The notes beneath the pieces are model-generated. The model was not told the origin of the DNA. It saw only the letters and a list, made by a program, of their open reading frames with translations, and ran no database searches. From JACKOB01 sp024234575 (lineage in GTDB: Bacteria; Pseudomonadota; Gammaproteobacteria; Pseudomonadales; Oleiphilaceae): a DNA stretch of 64,000 bases. The stretch is taken from positions 186,001-250,000 of the forward strand of contig JBPJFZ010000004.1 in assembly GCA_051208035.1 (NCBI GenBank), in the 5' to 3' direction. Shown one piece after another: positions 34,955 to 43,753 of this stretch. The position numbers and the translations under genes were made by a program. Each line of letters starts with the position of its first letter. Position 1 is the first letter of the stretch.

Positions 34955-36559
34955 CTATTCGCGCGCGAGATAATTTGTTGGTACCAAAATGGTGTCGCGG
35001 GCAGTTTTTAAGGTTTTGGGGTAGTCAAGTGTGTAGTGCAGGCCACGGCTTTCCTTTCGCTGAATGGCTGAACAGATAATGAGATCTGACACTGTCACCA
35101 GGTTACGTAGCTCAAGCAGGTCGTTGGTAACTTTGTAATTGCTGTAATATTCGCGTATTTCCTGTGACAGCAAATCGACACGATGTTTTGCTCTTTGCAG
35201 GCGTTTGTTGGTTCTGACGATACCAACGTAGTCCCACATAAAGCGGCGCAGTTCATCCCAGTTGTGGGATAGCACCACGTCTTCGTCCGAGTTGGTCACC
35301 TGGGATTCATCCCACTGGGGAGCATCCGGTGGTGGCGGTACTTCATCGAAATGTTCCCGGATGTGATCTGCTGCTGCTTTGGCATAGACGAGGCATTCGA
35401 GTAACGAGTTACTGGCGAGGCGGTTGGCCCCGTGTAAGCCAGTGAAGGAAGCTTCGCCGATAACGTACAGTTGGTTAATGTCCGTGGCACCATGTTTATT
35501 GGTGATTACCCCGCCGCAGGTATAATGCGCGGCCGGAACTATCGGGATCGGTTGCCGGGTGATATCTATGCCAAACTTCAGGCAGCCCTGGTAAATTGTT
35601 GGAAAGTGCTCTTTGATGAAATCGGCGGGTTTGTGGCTGATATCAAGGTAAAGGTTATCTGCCCCAAGGCGCTTCATCTCGTGGTCTATGGCTCTAGCGA
35701 CAATATCTCTTGGCGCCAGCTCTTTGCGGGGGTCGAATCGGTGCATGAACTGCTTGCCGTTGGGCAAAAGGAGTTTTCCTCCTTCTCCACGAAGTGCTTC
35801 GGTAATCAGATAAGCTTTAGCTTGCGGGTGGTACAGGCAGGTGGGATGAAACTGATTAAACTCCATGTTAGCGACACGACAGCCACTACGCCATGCCATA
35901 GCAATACCATCTCCTGATGCACCATCGGGGTTGCTGGTATATAAATAGGCCTTGCTTGCACCACCGGTTGCCAATACCACAAATCGGGCTTGAAAGAGTT
36001 CAACGTGAGAGTTTTCACGGTTGAGAATGTACGCCCCGACACAGCGATTTCCTGGCAGAAAAAGTTTTCTATGGGTAATCAAGTCAATGGCAACCCGGTT
36101 TTCAAAAATATCGACGTTGGGTCGTTGTCTTACTTTTTCATTCAGGCTGGTTGATACCGCTTTGCCTGTGGCATCAGCCGAGTGAATAACGCGCCGGTGG
36201 CTGTGGCCACCTTCTTTGGTTAGGTGATAGGTTTCATCGGTTTCTGTTTTGGTAAAGGTCACACCTTGTTGGATCAGCCACTTGATCGAAGCTTTGCCGT
36301 TTTTGACAGTCCAGCGCACAGCATCTTTATGGCACAGTCCTGCGCCTGCGACCAGCGTGTCTTCGATATGAGAGGCAACGGAGTCATCGTCGTCGAGAAC
36401 GGCGGCAATTCCCCCTTGTGCATAGAGTGTTGAACCGCTCATGAGTTCGGATTTGCTTACAATGGCAATGCGTGCGTTGTCCGGCAACATCAGTGCAGCC
36501 GTCAGGCCGGCTGCGCCCGTTCCGATAATTAGAACGTCGTATTTGTAGCGATTGCTCAT
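34955..36559 (-). CDS. nadB: L-aspartate oxidase
   Basis: FAD enzyme that oxidises aspartate to iminoaspartate, the first step of de novo NAD synthesis. The N-terminal FAD motif VLIIGTGAAGLTAAL, then MSGSTLYAQGGIAAVLD, EGGHSHRRVIHSADATG, VVLATGGASKAYLYTSNPDGASGDGIAMA (marker block), EFNQFHPTCLY and HYTCGGVITNKHG are family hallmarks that separate it from succinate dehydrogenase. I start at the ATG at 36559, giving 534 residues (E. coli 540); the frame is open 36 codons further without family similarity. It is divergent from rpoE, as in E. coli. Confidence 0.96.
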   Translation of the reverse strand: MSNRYKYDVLIIGTGAAGLTAALMLPDNARIAIVSKSELMSGSTLYAQGGIAAVLDDDDSVASHIEDTLVAGAGLCHKDAVRWTVKNGKASIKWLIQQGVTFTKTETDETYHLTKEGGHSHRRVIHSADATGKAVSTSLNEKVRQRPNVDIFENRVAIDLITHRKLFLPGNRCVGAYILNRENSHVELFQARFVVLATGGASKAYLYTSNPDGASGDGIAMAWRSGCRVANMEFNQFHPTCLYHPQAKAYLITEALRGEGGKLLLPNGKQFMHRFDPRKELAPRDIVARAIDHEMKRLGADNLYLDISHKPADFIKEHFPTIYQGCLKFGIDITRQPIPIVPAAHYTCGGVITNKHGATDINQLYVIGEASFTGLHGANRLASNSLLECLVYAKAAADHIREHFDEVPPPPDAPQWDESQVTNSDEDVVLSHNWDELRRFMWDYVGIVRTNKRLQRAKHRVDLLSQEIREYYSNYKVTNDLLELRNLVTVSDLIICSAIQRKESRGLHYTLDYPKTLKTARDTILVPTNYLARE

Positions 36560-36614
36560 GGGCGGGTGGCGCTCCAACAGATTTGAGAGTTTTGAAAAAT
36601 TACCAGTGGAGCAT

Positions 36615-36642
36615 TGAACTAAAATTCCAGTCGGCTGTCTAT
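36615..36642 (+). promoter_or_regulatory. Sigma-E-type promoter upstream of rpoE
   Basis: TGAACTA (36615-36621), a 15-base spacer, and GTCTAT (36637-36642) closely match the RpoE consensus (GGAACTT, 15-16 bases, GTCTAA). It faces rpoE, about 110 bases before the first good start codon. Autoregulation of rpoE from such a promoter is well established in E. coli and Pseudomonas. Confidence 0.7.
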
Positions 36643-36754
36643 TTCTGTTAGCAAAGAAAGCACGCAAGAAAAAAGCGTTTGTCGAGTCTTAGGGGTCATC
36701 ACCCTTTTCCTGCGGACATTGTTTTTATCAGAATTAAACACAAGAAGGATTATA

Positions 36755-36913
36755 ATGAAAGCATTGGTGCGGGATGTGATTGATTCATCCGGTGTGAGTC
36801 AGCAGGCTGCTGAAGCGGCGAGGTTTTTGACGAAGGGAAGAGATCGTCTGACCCCGGTTTCTGCGGTGCGTGATGATATCTGTGCATTAAAAAGAACAAT
36901 TACCAGGACGACT
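36755..36913 (+). other. In-frame rpoE leader: N-terminal extension or RseD-like upstream frame
   Basis: A 53-codon stretch opens at ATG 36755, which has an excellent ribosome binding site (AGAAGGA, 6 bases before), and runs without a stop directly into rpoE in the same frame. The product would be basic and Ala/Arg-rich (MKALVRDVIDSSGVSQQAA...) and does not resemble any sigma-factor region. Either RpoE is made as a 252-residue protein, or translation starts at both ATGs. E. coli has a translated leader (rseD) coupled to rpoE, so a leader here has precedent. Similarity between the two was not tested. Confidence 0.5.
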
Positions 36914-37513
36914 ATGTTGGAAGCTAAACGGCAGGCGACAGACAAGCATCTTGTTGGATTGGTGCAGCGTGGGGATAAGGTCGCCTTTGATATGCTGGTG
37001 ATTAAGTACCAGGGCAGGGTGGCAAGTATTGTCTCGCGCTATGTGGCAGATCATCAGGATATTCACGATGTCACTCAGGAGACTTTTATTAAGGCCTACC
37101 GATCTATTAAAAGCTTTCGTGGGGATAGCGCTTTTTATACTTGGTTATATCGCATTGCTGTAAACACATCGAAAAATTATCTCGTGGCAAAAGGCCGTCG
37201 GCCACCCACGATGGATGTTGAACTTGATGACTCTGAGTTCCACATGACGCCGTCGTCTTTGCGCACTATCGAGTCGCCAGATCGCATATTACAAAAAAAT
37301 CAGCTGGAGCAGGTTATTCAAAAGTCGCTGACTGAGTTGCCGGAAGAGTTGCGCCTGGCAATTACGCTGCGTGAACTGGAAGGACTGAGCTACGAGGAAA
37401 TAGCACAGATTATGGAGTGCCCCGTGGGCACTGTGCGATCACGAATTTTTCGTGCCAGAGAAATGTTAGATCAAGTTATCGCACCTTATCTGTTGTTAGA
37501 GAACAATGGCTAG
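36914..37513 (+). CDS. rpoE: RNA polymerase sigma factor RpoE (AlgU type)
   Basis: Extracytoplasmic-function sigma factor for envelope stress. From ATG 36914 the product is 199 residues (E. coli 191) and aligns from the start: KHLVGLVQRGDKVAFDMLV, ASIVSRYVADHQDIHDVTQETFIKAYRSI (region 2), FRGDSAFYTWLYRIAVNTSKNYL, and a region 4 helix-turn-helix LSYEEIAQIMECPVGTVRSRIFRARE. AGGA lies five bases before this ATG. A longer in-frame start at 36755 exists and is described separately. The gene heads the rpoE-rseA-rseB-rseC-mucD group, and a sigma-E-type promoter lies upstream. Confidence 0.96.
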   Translation: MLEAKRQATDKHLVGLVQRGDKVAFDMLVIKYQGRVASIVSRYVADHQDIHDVTQETFIKAYRSIKSFRGDSAFYTWLYRIAVNTSKNYLVAKGRRPPTMDVELDDSEFHMTPSSLRTIESPDRILQKNQLEQVIQKSLTELPEELRLAITLRELEGLSYEEIAQIMECPVGTVRSRIFRAREMLDQVIAPYLLLENNG

Positions 37514-37600
37514 TGAGATGAGTAGGGCGTTTCGCCTGCGCCAGCATGGCGGTAGTGGTGAGACTAGAAAAATGATTCATTCGTCGAGGTAGTGACGCGT

Positions 37601-38383
37601 ATGGAAAATCAACATAAAGAGACCCTGTCTGCCCTTGTGGATAATGAAATTGATGACCTCGAGTGGCGGCGTTTACGCGGTGTGTCATCTGATGAAATAT
37701 GTGCCCAGTGGCGTAGTTACAATCAGTTGAGTGAAACCATTCGGGGCGTGAGATCCGTTTCCGTAGATGTGAGTGCAAGCGTATCCGCTGCTATTGCGCA
37801 GCTGGATGATGACGGAGGCAATTCCGGAGAGGTCGTGGCAGAGGCGCAGGCTTTTACCAGGAATAACAGGTTAACACCGGAGAGCCATGATAGAGGCGGG
37901 CTAGCGAGTACGAAAACTTCTAAAATAGATAGGTCGTTCAATAATGACTCTTCCAAAAGTGCTTGGGTAACGTTGGCGCTGGCCGCGTCATTCGCTTTTG
38001 CCAGTGTGATGCTGTTTCAGTTGTTGCAGACTGATCCAGTCTCAGACGTGGGTCAATCATTTGCAGCGGTTGATGAGTCTTTCGGTGCAGGCAGTATATT
38101 AAGTGCTGGTGCCGAAGATAAGCTTCTGACATTGCAAAAAGGTATGCCTGTTAGCATTGCTCGATTAGATGCCGTTGCGACAGAGTCGCAAAAGGCCATG
38201 GATGAATTTACTCAGCGGCCCGATTTGTTGGCGAAGAGCTCCTCTGCCTCGCAAAGAGACCAGCTCAATGAGTATTTATTGCGCCATGCAGGTGCCGGGT
38301 TTCTTGGCACGCCACAAGGCGTTGCGCCCTATGCGCGGTTGGCAAGCTTTAGCACCAGCAACAGAGCTGCTGTTTCAGAATAG
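37601..38383 (+). CDS. rseA: Anti-sigma-E factor RseA/MucA
   Basis: Single-pass inner-membrane protein whose N-terminal cytoplasmic domain holds RpoE inactive; stress-triggered proteolysis releases it. The N-terminal anti-sigma domain begins ENQHKETLSALVDNEIDDLEWRRL and includes CAQWRSYNQLSETIRG. One membrane helix lies at about 122-142 (AWVTLALAASFAFASVMLFQ). The periplasmic tail ends in LNEYLLRHAGAGF...VAPYARLASF, typical of MucA. The ATG at 37601 has GAGG at a good distance; the GTG at 37592 is too close to it. The 260-residue length is slightly above MucA (194) and E. coli RseA (216), mainly from a longer acidic/Ser-rich linker before the helix. Confidence 0.93.
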   Translation: MENQHKETLSALVDNEIDDLEWRRLRGVSSDEICAQWRSYNQLSETIRGVRSVSVDVSASVSAAIAQLDDDGGNSGEVVAEAQAFTRNNRLTPESHDRGGLASTKTSKIDRSFNNDSSKSAWVTLALAASFAFASVMLFQLLQTDPVSDVGQSFAAVDESFGAGSILSAGAEDKLLTLQKGMPVSIARLDAVATESQKAMDEFTQRPDLLAKSSSASQRDQLNEYLLRHAGAGFLGTPQGVAPYARLASFSTSNRAAVSE

Positions 38384-38453
38384 CTATTATGAAAGTTTAA
38401 GAGAGCGCTGAATTAGCGTATTTAACCAAGTGTTTAAAGGTGAAATTCGAAAG

Positions 38454-39464
38454 GTGAATCAATTACAGGTGGTGGCAGTTGTCCCGCGATGGCTGTGTTT
38501 GTTGGGTTTGCTTTTGATAGCGTCGGCAAGTATGGCGACTGAATTGGTTACCCGTGTGTCTGACAACTCGTGGGCGTTATTTCAAAAAATGGTGGCTAAC
38601 ACTTCCAAGCATAGTTTTCGAGGCGTCTTTCTTTTTTCAAATGGCGCGGCACTTAGCTCCATGCAGGTGGTACATAGTTGGCAGGATGGTGTGGTGAGAG
38701 AACGGCTGCTGCAGTTAGATGGCGAGATGGGAGAGATATTGCGTGATGGCTCCAAAATAATCTGTATTTTGCCTAATGAAAACGCGATTAACGTTTATGA
38801 ATCTGGATTCAGTAGCCCCTTTGCACATGTTAGCGGCATGCCAGGGACACTTGCCGAAAATTACCACTTATCGACCGCAGGAGAGGATCGCGTGGCAGGC
38901 ATCGTGGCCCAAAAACTCTACTTAAGGGCTACCGATGCCTACCGTTACAGCTATCAGTTATGGATAAACAAAGAAGATGGGTTTCTGCTGAAATATCTTT
39001 TGCTGGATAATTCCGGTGCTGAAATAGAAAGGTTTCAGTATACCCAGTTAGAGTTAGGGGTGGTTATCTCAGATGAAGAGCTTAAACCGACCGTAGTGGG
39101 CGCCACCAAGGTGCATGAAAAGGCGCCGACGGAACAAGCAGGCGCAATGAAAGGTGACGTTGTGGTAGGGCCAGAGTGGCAGGTCGGTTGGGTACCGCCA
39201 GGCTTTGCGTTAATGCAGGGGGACGTGCCGGACAAAAAATACGACTCACAGGCATTTTCCGATGGTTTAGCCAGTTTTAGTGTTTTTGTGGTACCGGTTC
39301 TTAGCGGGGAAGGCATGCCTGAAGGGGGCACGATGATGGGGGCGACAACCGCCTATTCGCGCAAGGTTGCACATGCTAATCATCCGTATGATGTTACAAT
39401 AGTCGGGGAAATACCGCCGTTGAGTGCAATGAAAATTGCGTCATCAGTGACGTTGAAAAACTGA
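38454..39464 (+). CDS. rseB: Sigma-E modulator RseB/MucB
   Basis: Periplasmic protein that shields RseA from cleavage and senses misplaced lipoprotein or lipopolysaccharide. A signal peptide is followed by a lipoprotein-sensing LolA-like domain with the opening NSWALFQKMVANTSKHSFRGVFLFSNG (marker block) and a C-terminal MucB domain (WQVGWVPPGFALM...SFSVFVVPV). The start is uncertain: GTG at 38430 or GTG at 38454. The latter is preceded by AAGGTGA at usable distance and gives a shorter signal peptide, so it is used here (336 residues). It lies 70 bases after rseA. Confidence 0.93.
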   Translation: MNQLQVVAVVPRWLCLLGLLLIASASMATELVTRVSDNSWALFQKMVANTSKHSFRGVFLFSNGAALSSMQVVHSWQDGVVRERLLQLDGEMGEILRDGSKIICILPNENAINVYESGFSSPFAHVSGMPGTLAENYHLSTAGEDRVAGIVAQKLYLRATDAYRYSYQLWINKEDGFLLKYLLLDNSGAEIERFQYTQLELGVVISDEELKPTVVGATKVHEKAPTEQAGAMKGDVVVGPEWQVGWVPPGFALMQGDVPDKKYDSQAFSDGLASFSVFVVPVLSGEGMPEGGTMMGATTAYSRKVAHANHPYDVTIVGEIPPLSAMKIASSVTLKN

Positions 39465-39553
39465 TTCGCTCAAAAGTTTCGAACTTGCGCTGAACTTGAG
39501 CTGAAGTAGTAATGAGAGTTGGTGCATGAGTGATAAATCGATAGAGGCCCTAA

Positions 39554-40036
39554 ATGATTGAGCAAACAGGTAAGGTTGTGGCCGTTGAACAGGGTATAGC
39601 TTGGGTGCAAACGGTTCAACAAAGCACATGCAGTACCTGTTCCGCTAATAAAGGGTGCGGTACGGCCGTGCTTAATAAGCTGTCAAGTGGGCGCGTCATG
39701 CAGATGCCGTTTAAGGACCATTTGGGGGTTGATGTGGGAGACTCCGTTGTTGTGGGGATACCCGATGATGCGCTGCTAAAAGCCTCTTTTCTCGTCTATT
39801 TCATGCCTTTACTACTATTGGTTCTGGGGGCGGTGCTGGCAGATAAACTGTGGCCGGATAATGAGATATATTCGGTGCTGGCGGGATTGTCAGGACTATT
39901 TTTCGGGTTCATTCTGGTGAAAATAATGGCCTCTTCATCGCGAATGGCCGCAGACACGCAGCCGGTATTAATAAGGCGTGCAGCGGTAAATATGGCAGAG
40001 ACTTCGGTAGGCACGATTACTGTTGTTCACCAATAA
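39554..40036 (+). CDS. rseC: SoxR-reducing / sigma-E regulatory protein RseC (MucC)
   Basis: Inner-membrane protein of 160 residues. The N-terminal cytoplasmic domain carries the RseC/MucC cysteine cluster STCSTCSANKGCGTA. Two adjacent membrane helices (about 78-96 and 102-122; FLVYFMPLLLLVLGAVLAD and YSVLAGLSGLFFGFILVKI) and a short charged tail follow. RseC affects sigma-E control and reduction of SoxR in other bacteria; its mechanism is not settled. It lies between rseB and the mucD protease gene, the AlgU-MucABCD order of Pseudomonas. Confidence 0.93.
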   Translation: MIEQTGKVVAVEQGIAWVQTVQQSTCSTCSANKGCGTAVLNKLSSGRVMQMPFKDHLGVDVGDSVVVGIPDDALLKASFLVYFMPLLLLVLGAVLADKLWPDNEIYSVLAGLSGLFFGFILVKIMASSSRMAADTQPVLIRRAAVNMAETSVGTITVVHQ

Positions 40037-40287
40037 TTCAACCTTCTGTCGGCCGCTTGTTATAGACTAGATGCACATCGATAACACTAATGATCTCCAG
40101 CCTGGTTTACCGTTACTTACCTTTACTTATCTTTAATTTGAAATTAATGCGTTGATGGCCACAATAACTCCTAAGTTGCGGTCTGCACCTGAAGTGTTTT
40201 CAGCTATAGATTTGCAAAGCCGAGAGCTCGTGTCGATTGCTCTATACTTTTAAATGTGCCCAGTAACCCAAGCTAAGGAGTGCCAGA

Positions 40288-41715
40288 ATGAATCTACCTT
40301 ATCGATTAAAGTCGCGGTCGGTTGTCGTGCAGTACATAGTTTTGTTTTTTTCGTTTTTCATGGCGACTACATTGGCAGGTGCTGCCAGTTTGCCTGATTT
40401 CACCGAATTGGTTGAAGATGCATCTCCTTCGGTGGTGAATATCAGCACCTCTACACAGGTGGCCAAGCGGGATCGTGGCCCCATGAGCGAAGAAGAGCTA
40501 CAGCAGATACCCGAGTTTTTTCGGCACTTTTTCGGTGCTCCTTTCGGGCGGGGGGGCACGCCCGAGCCACGCAGCTCAATGGGGTCAGGGTTTATTGTCT
40601 CAAAAGATGGCTACATTCTGACTAATAATCATGTCATTAACGGTGCTGATGAAATTATTGTTCGCTTAAGCGATCGACGAGAACTGATTGCGCAATTAGT
40701 GGGGGCTGATGAGAGGTCTGATTTAGCGTTATTAAAAGTAGACGCTAAAGATTTGCCTGTGGTCAAACTGGGTAAGTCGAAAGAGTTGAAAGTGGGCGAG
40801 TGGGTGTTGGCTATAGGCTCACCGTTTGGATTCGACTACACGGTGACTGCAGGCATCATCAGTGCTTTAGGCCGCAGCCTGCCTAACGAAAATTATGTGC
40901 CGTTTATTCAGACAGATGCGGCGATTAATCCGGGTAATTCTGGTGGTCCGCTATTCAATCTCGATGGTGAAGTCATAGGGATTAACTCACAGATTTACAC
41001 ACGATCTGGTGGCTTTATGGGAGTGTCTTTCGCCATTCCTGTAGATGTTGCCATGGAGGTTGTTGAGCAAATAAAGCAAAAGGGCTTTGTCTCTCGCGGC
41101 TGGCTGGGAGTTCTGATTCAAGAGGTCAATCGTGATCTGGCTGAGTCGTTTGGGTTAAGCAAACCTCATGGCGCACTGGTCGCACAGGTGGTGCCTGATT
41201 CTCCTGCGCAAAGTGCCGGACTGAAACCCGGTGATATTATTGTCGAGTATGAAGGCCAGGAAGTGAGTCTGTCATCGGATTTACCGCACCTGGTCGGGCG
41301 CACGAAAGTGGGCACCGAAGCGAAAATGGTTGTTGTTCGTTCGGGAGACCGAAAAGTCATCAAGGTGACGATCGGTGAATTACCCGGTGGAGAAGCCCGT
41401 GTGGTGCCTGCCGCCACCCCGAAAGATACCAGCAATCGACTGAATCTTGTTGTGCAATCTGTTGAAGACAAAACCGCCAAAGAACTCGATATCAAAGGTG
41501 GTGTGTTGGTGCAGCAGGTGGGGGCTGGTGCAGGAATGGCTGCGGGAATTAAAGTAGGCGATATTATTAGCAGTATCAACAATAAGCCGGTTGAGTCGGT
41601 GCAGCAGTTTAATGAAATGGTGAGTAATTTACCCGCCGATAAGGCTATTCCTATGTTGATTGTGCGCAATGGCAACCCCGCGTTCATAGTCTTAAAAATT
41701 AAAGGCGAGGACTAG
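40288..41715 (+). CDS. mucD: Periplasmic serine endoprotease DegP/MucD
   Basis: HtrA-family protease/chaperone of the periplasm that clears misfolded proteins. A signal peptide covers about residues 1-33 (hydrophobic VVVQYIVLFFSFFMATTLAG). The trypsin-like domain has its triad at His115 (LTNNHVING), Asp145 (SDLALLK) and Ser218 (NPGNSGGPLF). Two PDZ domains occupy about 265-355 and 380-470 (GALVAQVVPDSPAQSAGLKPGD and GVLVQQVGAGAGMAAGIKVGD). The 475-residue length matches. AAGGAG precedes the ATG. Its place after rseC matches Pseudomonas mucD. A strong terminator follows. Confidence 0.96.
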   Translation: MNLPYRLKSRSVVVQYIVLFFSFFMATTLAGAASLPDFTELVEDASPSVVNISTSTQVAKRDRGPMSEEELQQIPEFFRHFFGAPFGRGGTPEPRSSMGSGFIVSKDGYILTNNHVINGADEIIVRLSDRRELIAQLVGADERSDLALLKVDAKDLPVVKLGKSKELKVGEWVLAIGSPFGFDYTVTAGIISALGRSLPNENYVPFIQTDAAINPGNSGGPLFNLDGEVIGINSQIYTRSGGFMGVSFAIPVDVAMEVVEQIKQKGFVSRGWLGVLIQEVNRDLAESFGLSKPHGALVAQVVPDSPAQSAGLKPGDIIVEYEGQEVSLSSDLPHLVGRTKVGTEAKMVVVRSGDRKVIKVTIGELPGGEARVVPAATPKDTSNRLNLVVQSVEDKTAKELDIKGGVLVQQVGAGAGMAAGIKVGDIISSINNKPVESVQQFNEMVSNLPADKAIPMLIVRNGNPAFIVLKIKGED

Positions 41716-41738
41716 CAGAGTTATTTTGCCGTGAAATC

Positions 41739-41772
41739 AAAAGGGCAGGTGGCGTACTACCTGCCCTTTTTT
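41739..41772 (+). terminator. Intrinsic terminator after mucD
   Basis: A 12-bp perfect stem (AAAAGGGCAGGT at 41739-41750 and ACCTGCCCTTTT at 41759-41770) with an 8-base loop runs into T residues. It closes the rpoE-mucD group before lepA. Confidence 0.93.
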
Positions 41773-41815
41773 ATTTAAGCTATTTGCTCTTTTGTGAACG
41801 CGGCGACTTTAACTC

Positions 41816-41845
41816 ATGACTTTTGTTGGCCATATAGGCTAAAAT
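41816..41845 (+). promoter_or_regulatory. Probable promoter of the lepA operon
   Basis: ATGACT (41816-41821), an 18-base spacer, and TAAAAT (41840-41845) lie between the mucD terminator and lepA. The hexamers match sigma-70 consensus at four and five of six positions. Confidence 0.5.
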
Positions 41846-41901
41846 TGCGCGTTTTTCCCCCTCTTTTGATCAGCAAAGAATTTAATGAGTGACGTATATC
41901 T

Positions 41902-43701
41902 GTGAGTAGTCTTAAAAATATTCGAAATTTTTCAATAATCGCCCACATCGATCATGGTAAGTCCACGTTGGCCGACCGCTTTATTCAAATGTGCGGTGGC
42001 CTTTCTGATCGTGAAATGTCTGCACAGGTTCTGGACTCTATGGATATCGAGCGAGAGCGCGGTATTACCATCAAGGCTCAGAGCGTGACGCTGGATTACA
42101 AAGCAAAAGACGGGGAGGTATACCAGCTTAACTTTATCGATACGCCGGGCCATGTAGACTTTTCTTACGAAGTTTCCCGTTCTTTGGAAGCTTGTGAAGG
42201 TGCGTTGCTGATTGTGGATGCCGCGCAGGGCGTTGAAGCGCAGTCGGTAGCAAATTGCTACACTGCGATCGAACTTGGACTTGAAGTGGTACCGATTCTT
42301 AACAAAATGGATTTGCCCGCAGCTGAGCCTGATCGTGTGAAATCCCAGATCGAAGATATCATTGGTATCGATGCCAGTGATGCAGTTCCTTGTAGCGCGA
42401 AAAGCGGTATGGGCGTCGAAGACGTTCTCGAAGCGTTGGTTAAAAAAATCCCCCCTCCCGAAGGTGACACCGAAGCTCCTTTGCAGGCGCTGATTATCGA
42501 CTCCTGGTTCGACAATTATCTGGGAGTGGTCTCGCTGGTTCGCGTCAAGCATGGCACGATGCGCAAGGGCGATAAGATCATGGTGAAATCTACCGGCAAG
42601 TCTGAACTGGTGGATTCTGTCGGAGTATTTACACCCAAACAGCTTGCTACAGGCGTATTAAAGGCTGGCGAAGTAGGTTTCATGGTAGCGGGTATCAAAG
42701 ATATTCACGGCGCGCCTGTTGGCGATACCATTACCCACGCCAAGACCCCAGAAGTGAAAGCATTACCAGGGTTCAAGAAAGTGCGCCCGCAGGTTTATGC
42801 GGGCTTATTTCCGGTCAGCTCTGAAGACTACGAAGATTTCCGCGATGCACTGGAAAAACTGACACTCAATGATGCCTCTTTGTTCTATGAACCTGAAACT
42901 TCGGATGCACTGGGGTTTGGCTTCCGTTGCGGCTTTCTTGGTATGTTGCATATGGAAATTATTCAAGAGCGGCTCGAACGTGAGTACGATCTTGACCTCA
43001 TCACCACTGCACCGACCGTCGTTTATGAAGTTGTTACCCGCACGGGTGACGTCGTTAAGGTGGACAACCCTTCAAGATTGCCAGAGTTGGGCTCTATTGC
43101 CGAAATGCGCGAGCCCATTGTTGAGGCCAGTATTCTTGTGCCGCAGGAATATCTGGGCAACGTCATCAGTTTGTGTGTAGACAAACGCGGTGTGCAAAAA
43201 GATATGCGTTTTGTGGGTGGTCAGGTCGCGCTTACCTACGAGCTGCCAATGAATGAAGTTGTTCTCGACTTTTTTGATCGTATTAAGTCCGTCAGTAAGG
43301 GGTTTGCATCTCTTGATTATCACTTTGTGCGTTTTGAAGCGGCTTCTCTGGTTAGGCTGGATGTGCTGATTAACTCAGAGCGGGTTGATGCGCTTGCACT
43401 GATTGTGCATCGAGACAACTCCCAGTATAAAGGTCGACAATTGGTTGAAAAGATGAAAGATCTGATTCCTCGTCAGATGTTCGATGTGGCCATACAGGCG
43501 GCTATCGGTGGGCATGTCATTGCCAGACAGACAGTGAAAGCATTGCGCAAAAACGTTACCGCAAAGTGTTATGGCGGTGACGTTAGCCGTAAGAAAAAAC
43601 TGCTGCAAAAGCAGAAAGAAGGTAAGAAGCGAATGAAGCAGGTTGGTCGCGTAGAAATACCACAGGACGCGTTTTTGGCAGTTTTAAAAGTTGATAGCTA
43701 A
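41902..43701 (+). CDS. lepA: Elongation factor 4 (LepA)
   Basis: Ribosome-associated translational GTPase that acts in translation and 30S biogenesis. G-domain motifs are AHIDHGKSTLADR, DTPGHVDFSYEV and NKMDLP. Domains II-V follow, and the LepA-specific C-terminal domain (RQTVKALRKNVTAKCYGGDVSRKKKLLQKQKEGKKRMK; marker block) is complete. The 599-residue length is standard. The start is a GTG at 41902; nearby ATGs are in other frames. It is followed by lepB, as in E. coli. Confidence 0.97.
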   Translation: MSSLKNIRNFSIIAHIDHGKSTLADRFIQMCGGLSDREMSAQVLDSMDIERERGITIKAQSVTLDYKAKDGEVYQLNFIDTPGHVDFSYEVSRSLEACEGALLIVDAAQGVEAQSVANCYTAIELGLEVVPILNKMDLPAAEPDRVKSQIEDIIGIDASDAVPCSAKSGMGVEDVLEALVKKIPPPEGDTEAPLQALIIDSWFDNYLGVVSLVRVKHGTMRKGDKIMVKSTGKSELVDSVGVFTPKQLATGVLKAGEVGFMVAGIKDIHGAPVGDTITHAKTPEVKALPGFKKVRPQVYAGLFPVSSEDYEDFRDALEKLTLNDASLFYEPETSDALGFGFRCGFLGMLHMEIIQERLEREYDLDLITTAPTVVYEVVTRTGDVVKVDNPSRLPELGSIAEMREPIVEASILVPQEYLGNVISLCVDKRGVQKDMRFVGGQVALTYELPMNEVVLDFFDRIKSVSKGFASLDYHFVRFEAASLVRLDVLINSERVDALALIVHRDNSQYKGRQLVEKMKDLIPRQMFDVAIQAAIGGHVIARQTVKALRKNVTAKCYGGDVSRKKKLLQKQKEGKKRMKQVGRVEIPQDAFLAVLKVDS

Positions 43702-43753
43702 TGAGTGAACTCTCATCGCGACGAAGCGTTAAATAAAAAATAGAGAAAGAGAT

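Noticed and set aside
36560..36667. Longer N-terminus for nadB
   Set aside because: The upstream in-frame residues have no similarity to NadB, and the sigma-E promoter of rpoE lies in the same DNA.
41932..42552. 206-codon minus-strand open frame
   Set aside because: It is entirely antisense to the conserved GTPase domain of lepA and lacks recognisable motifs.
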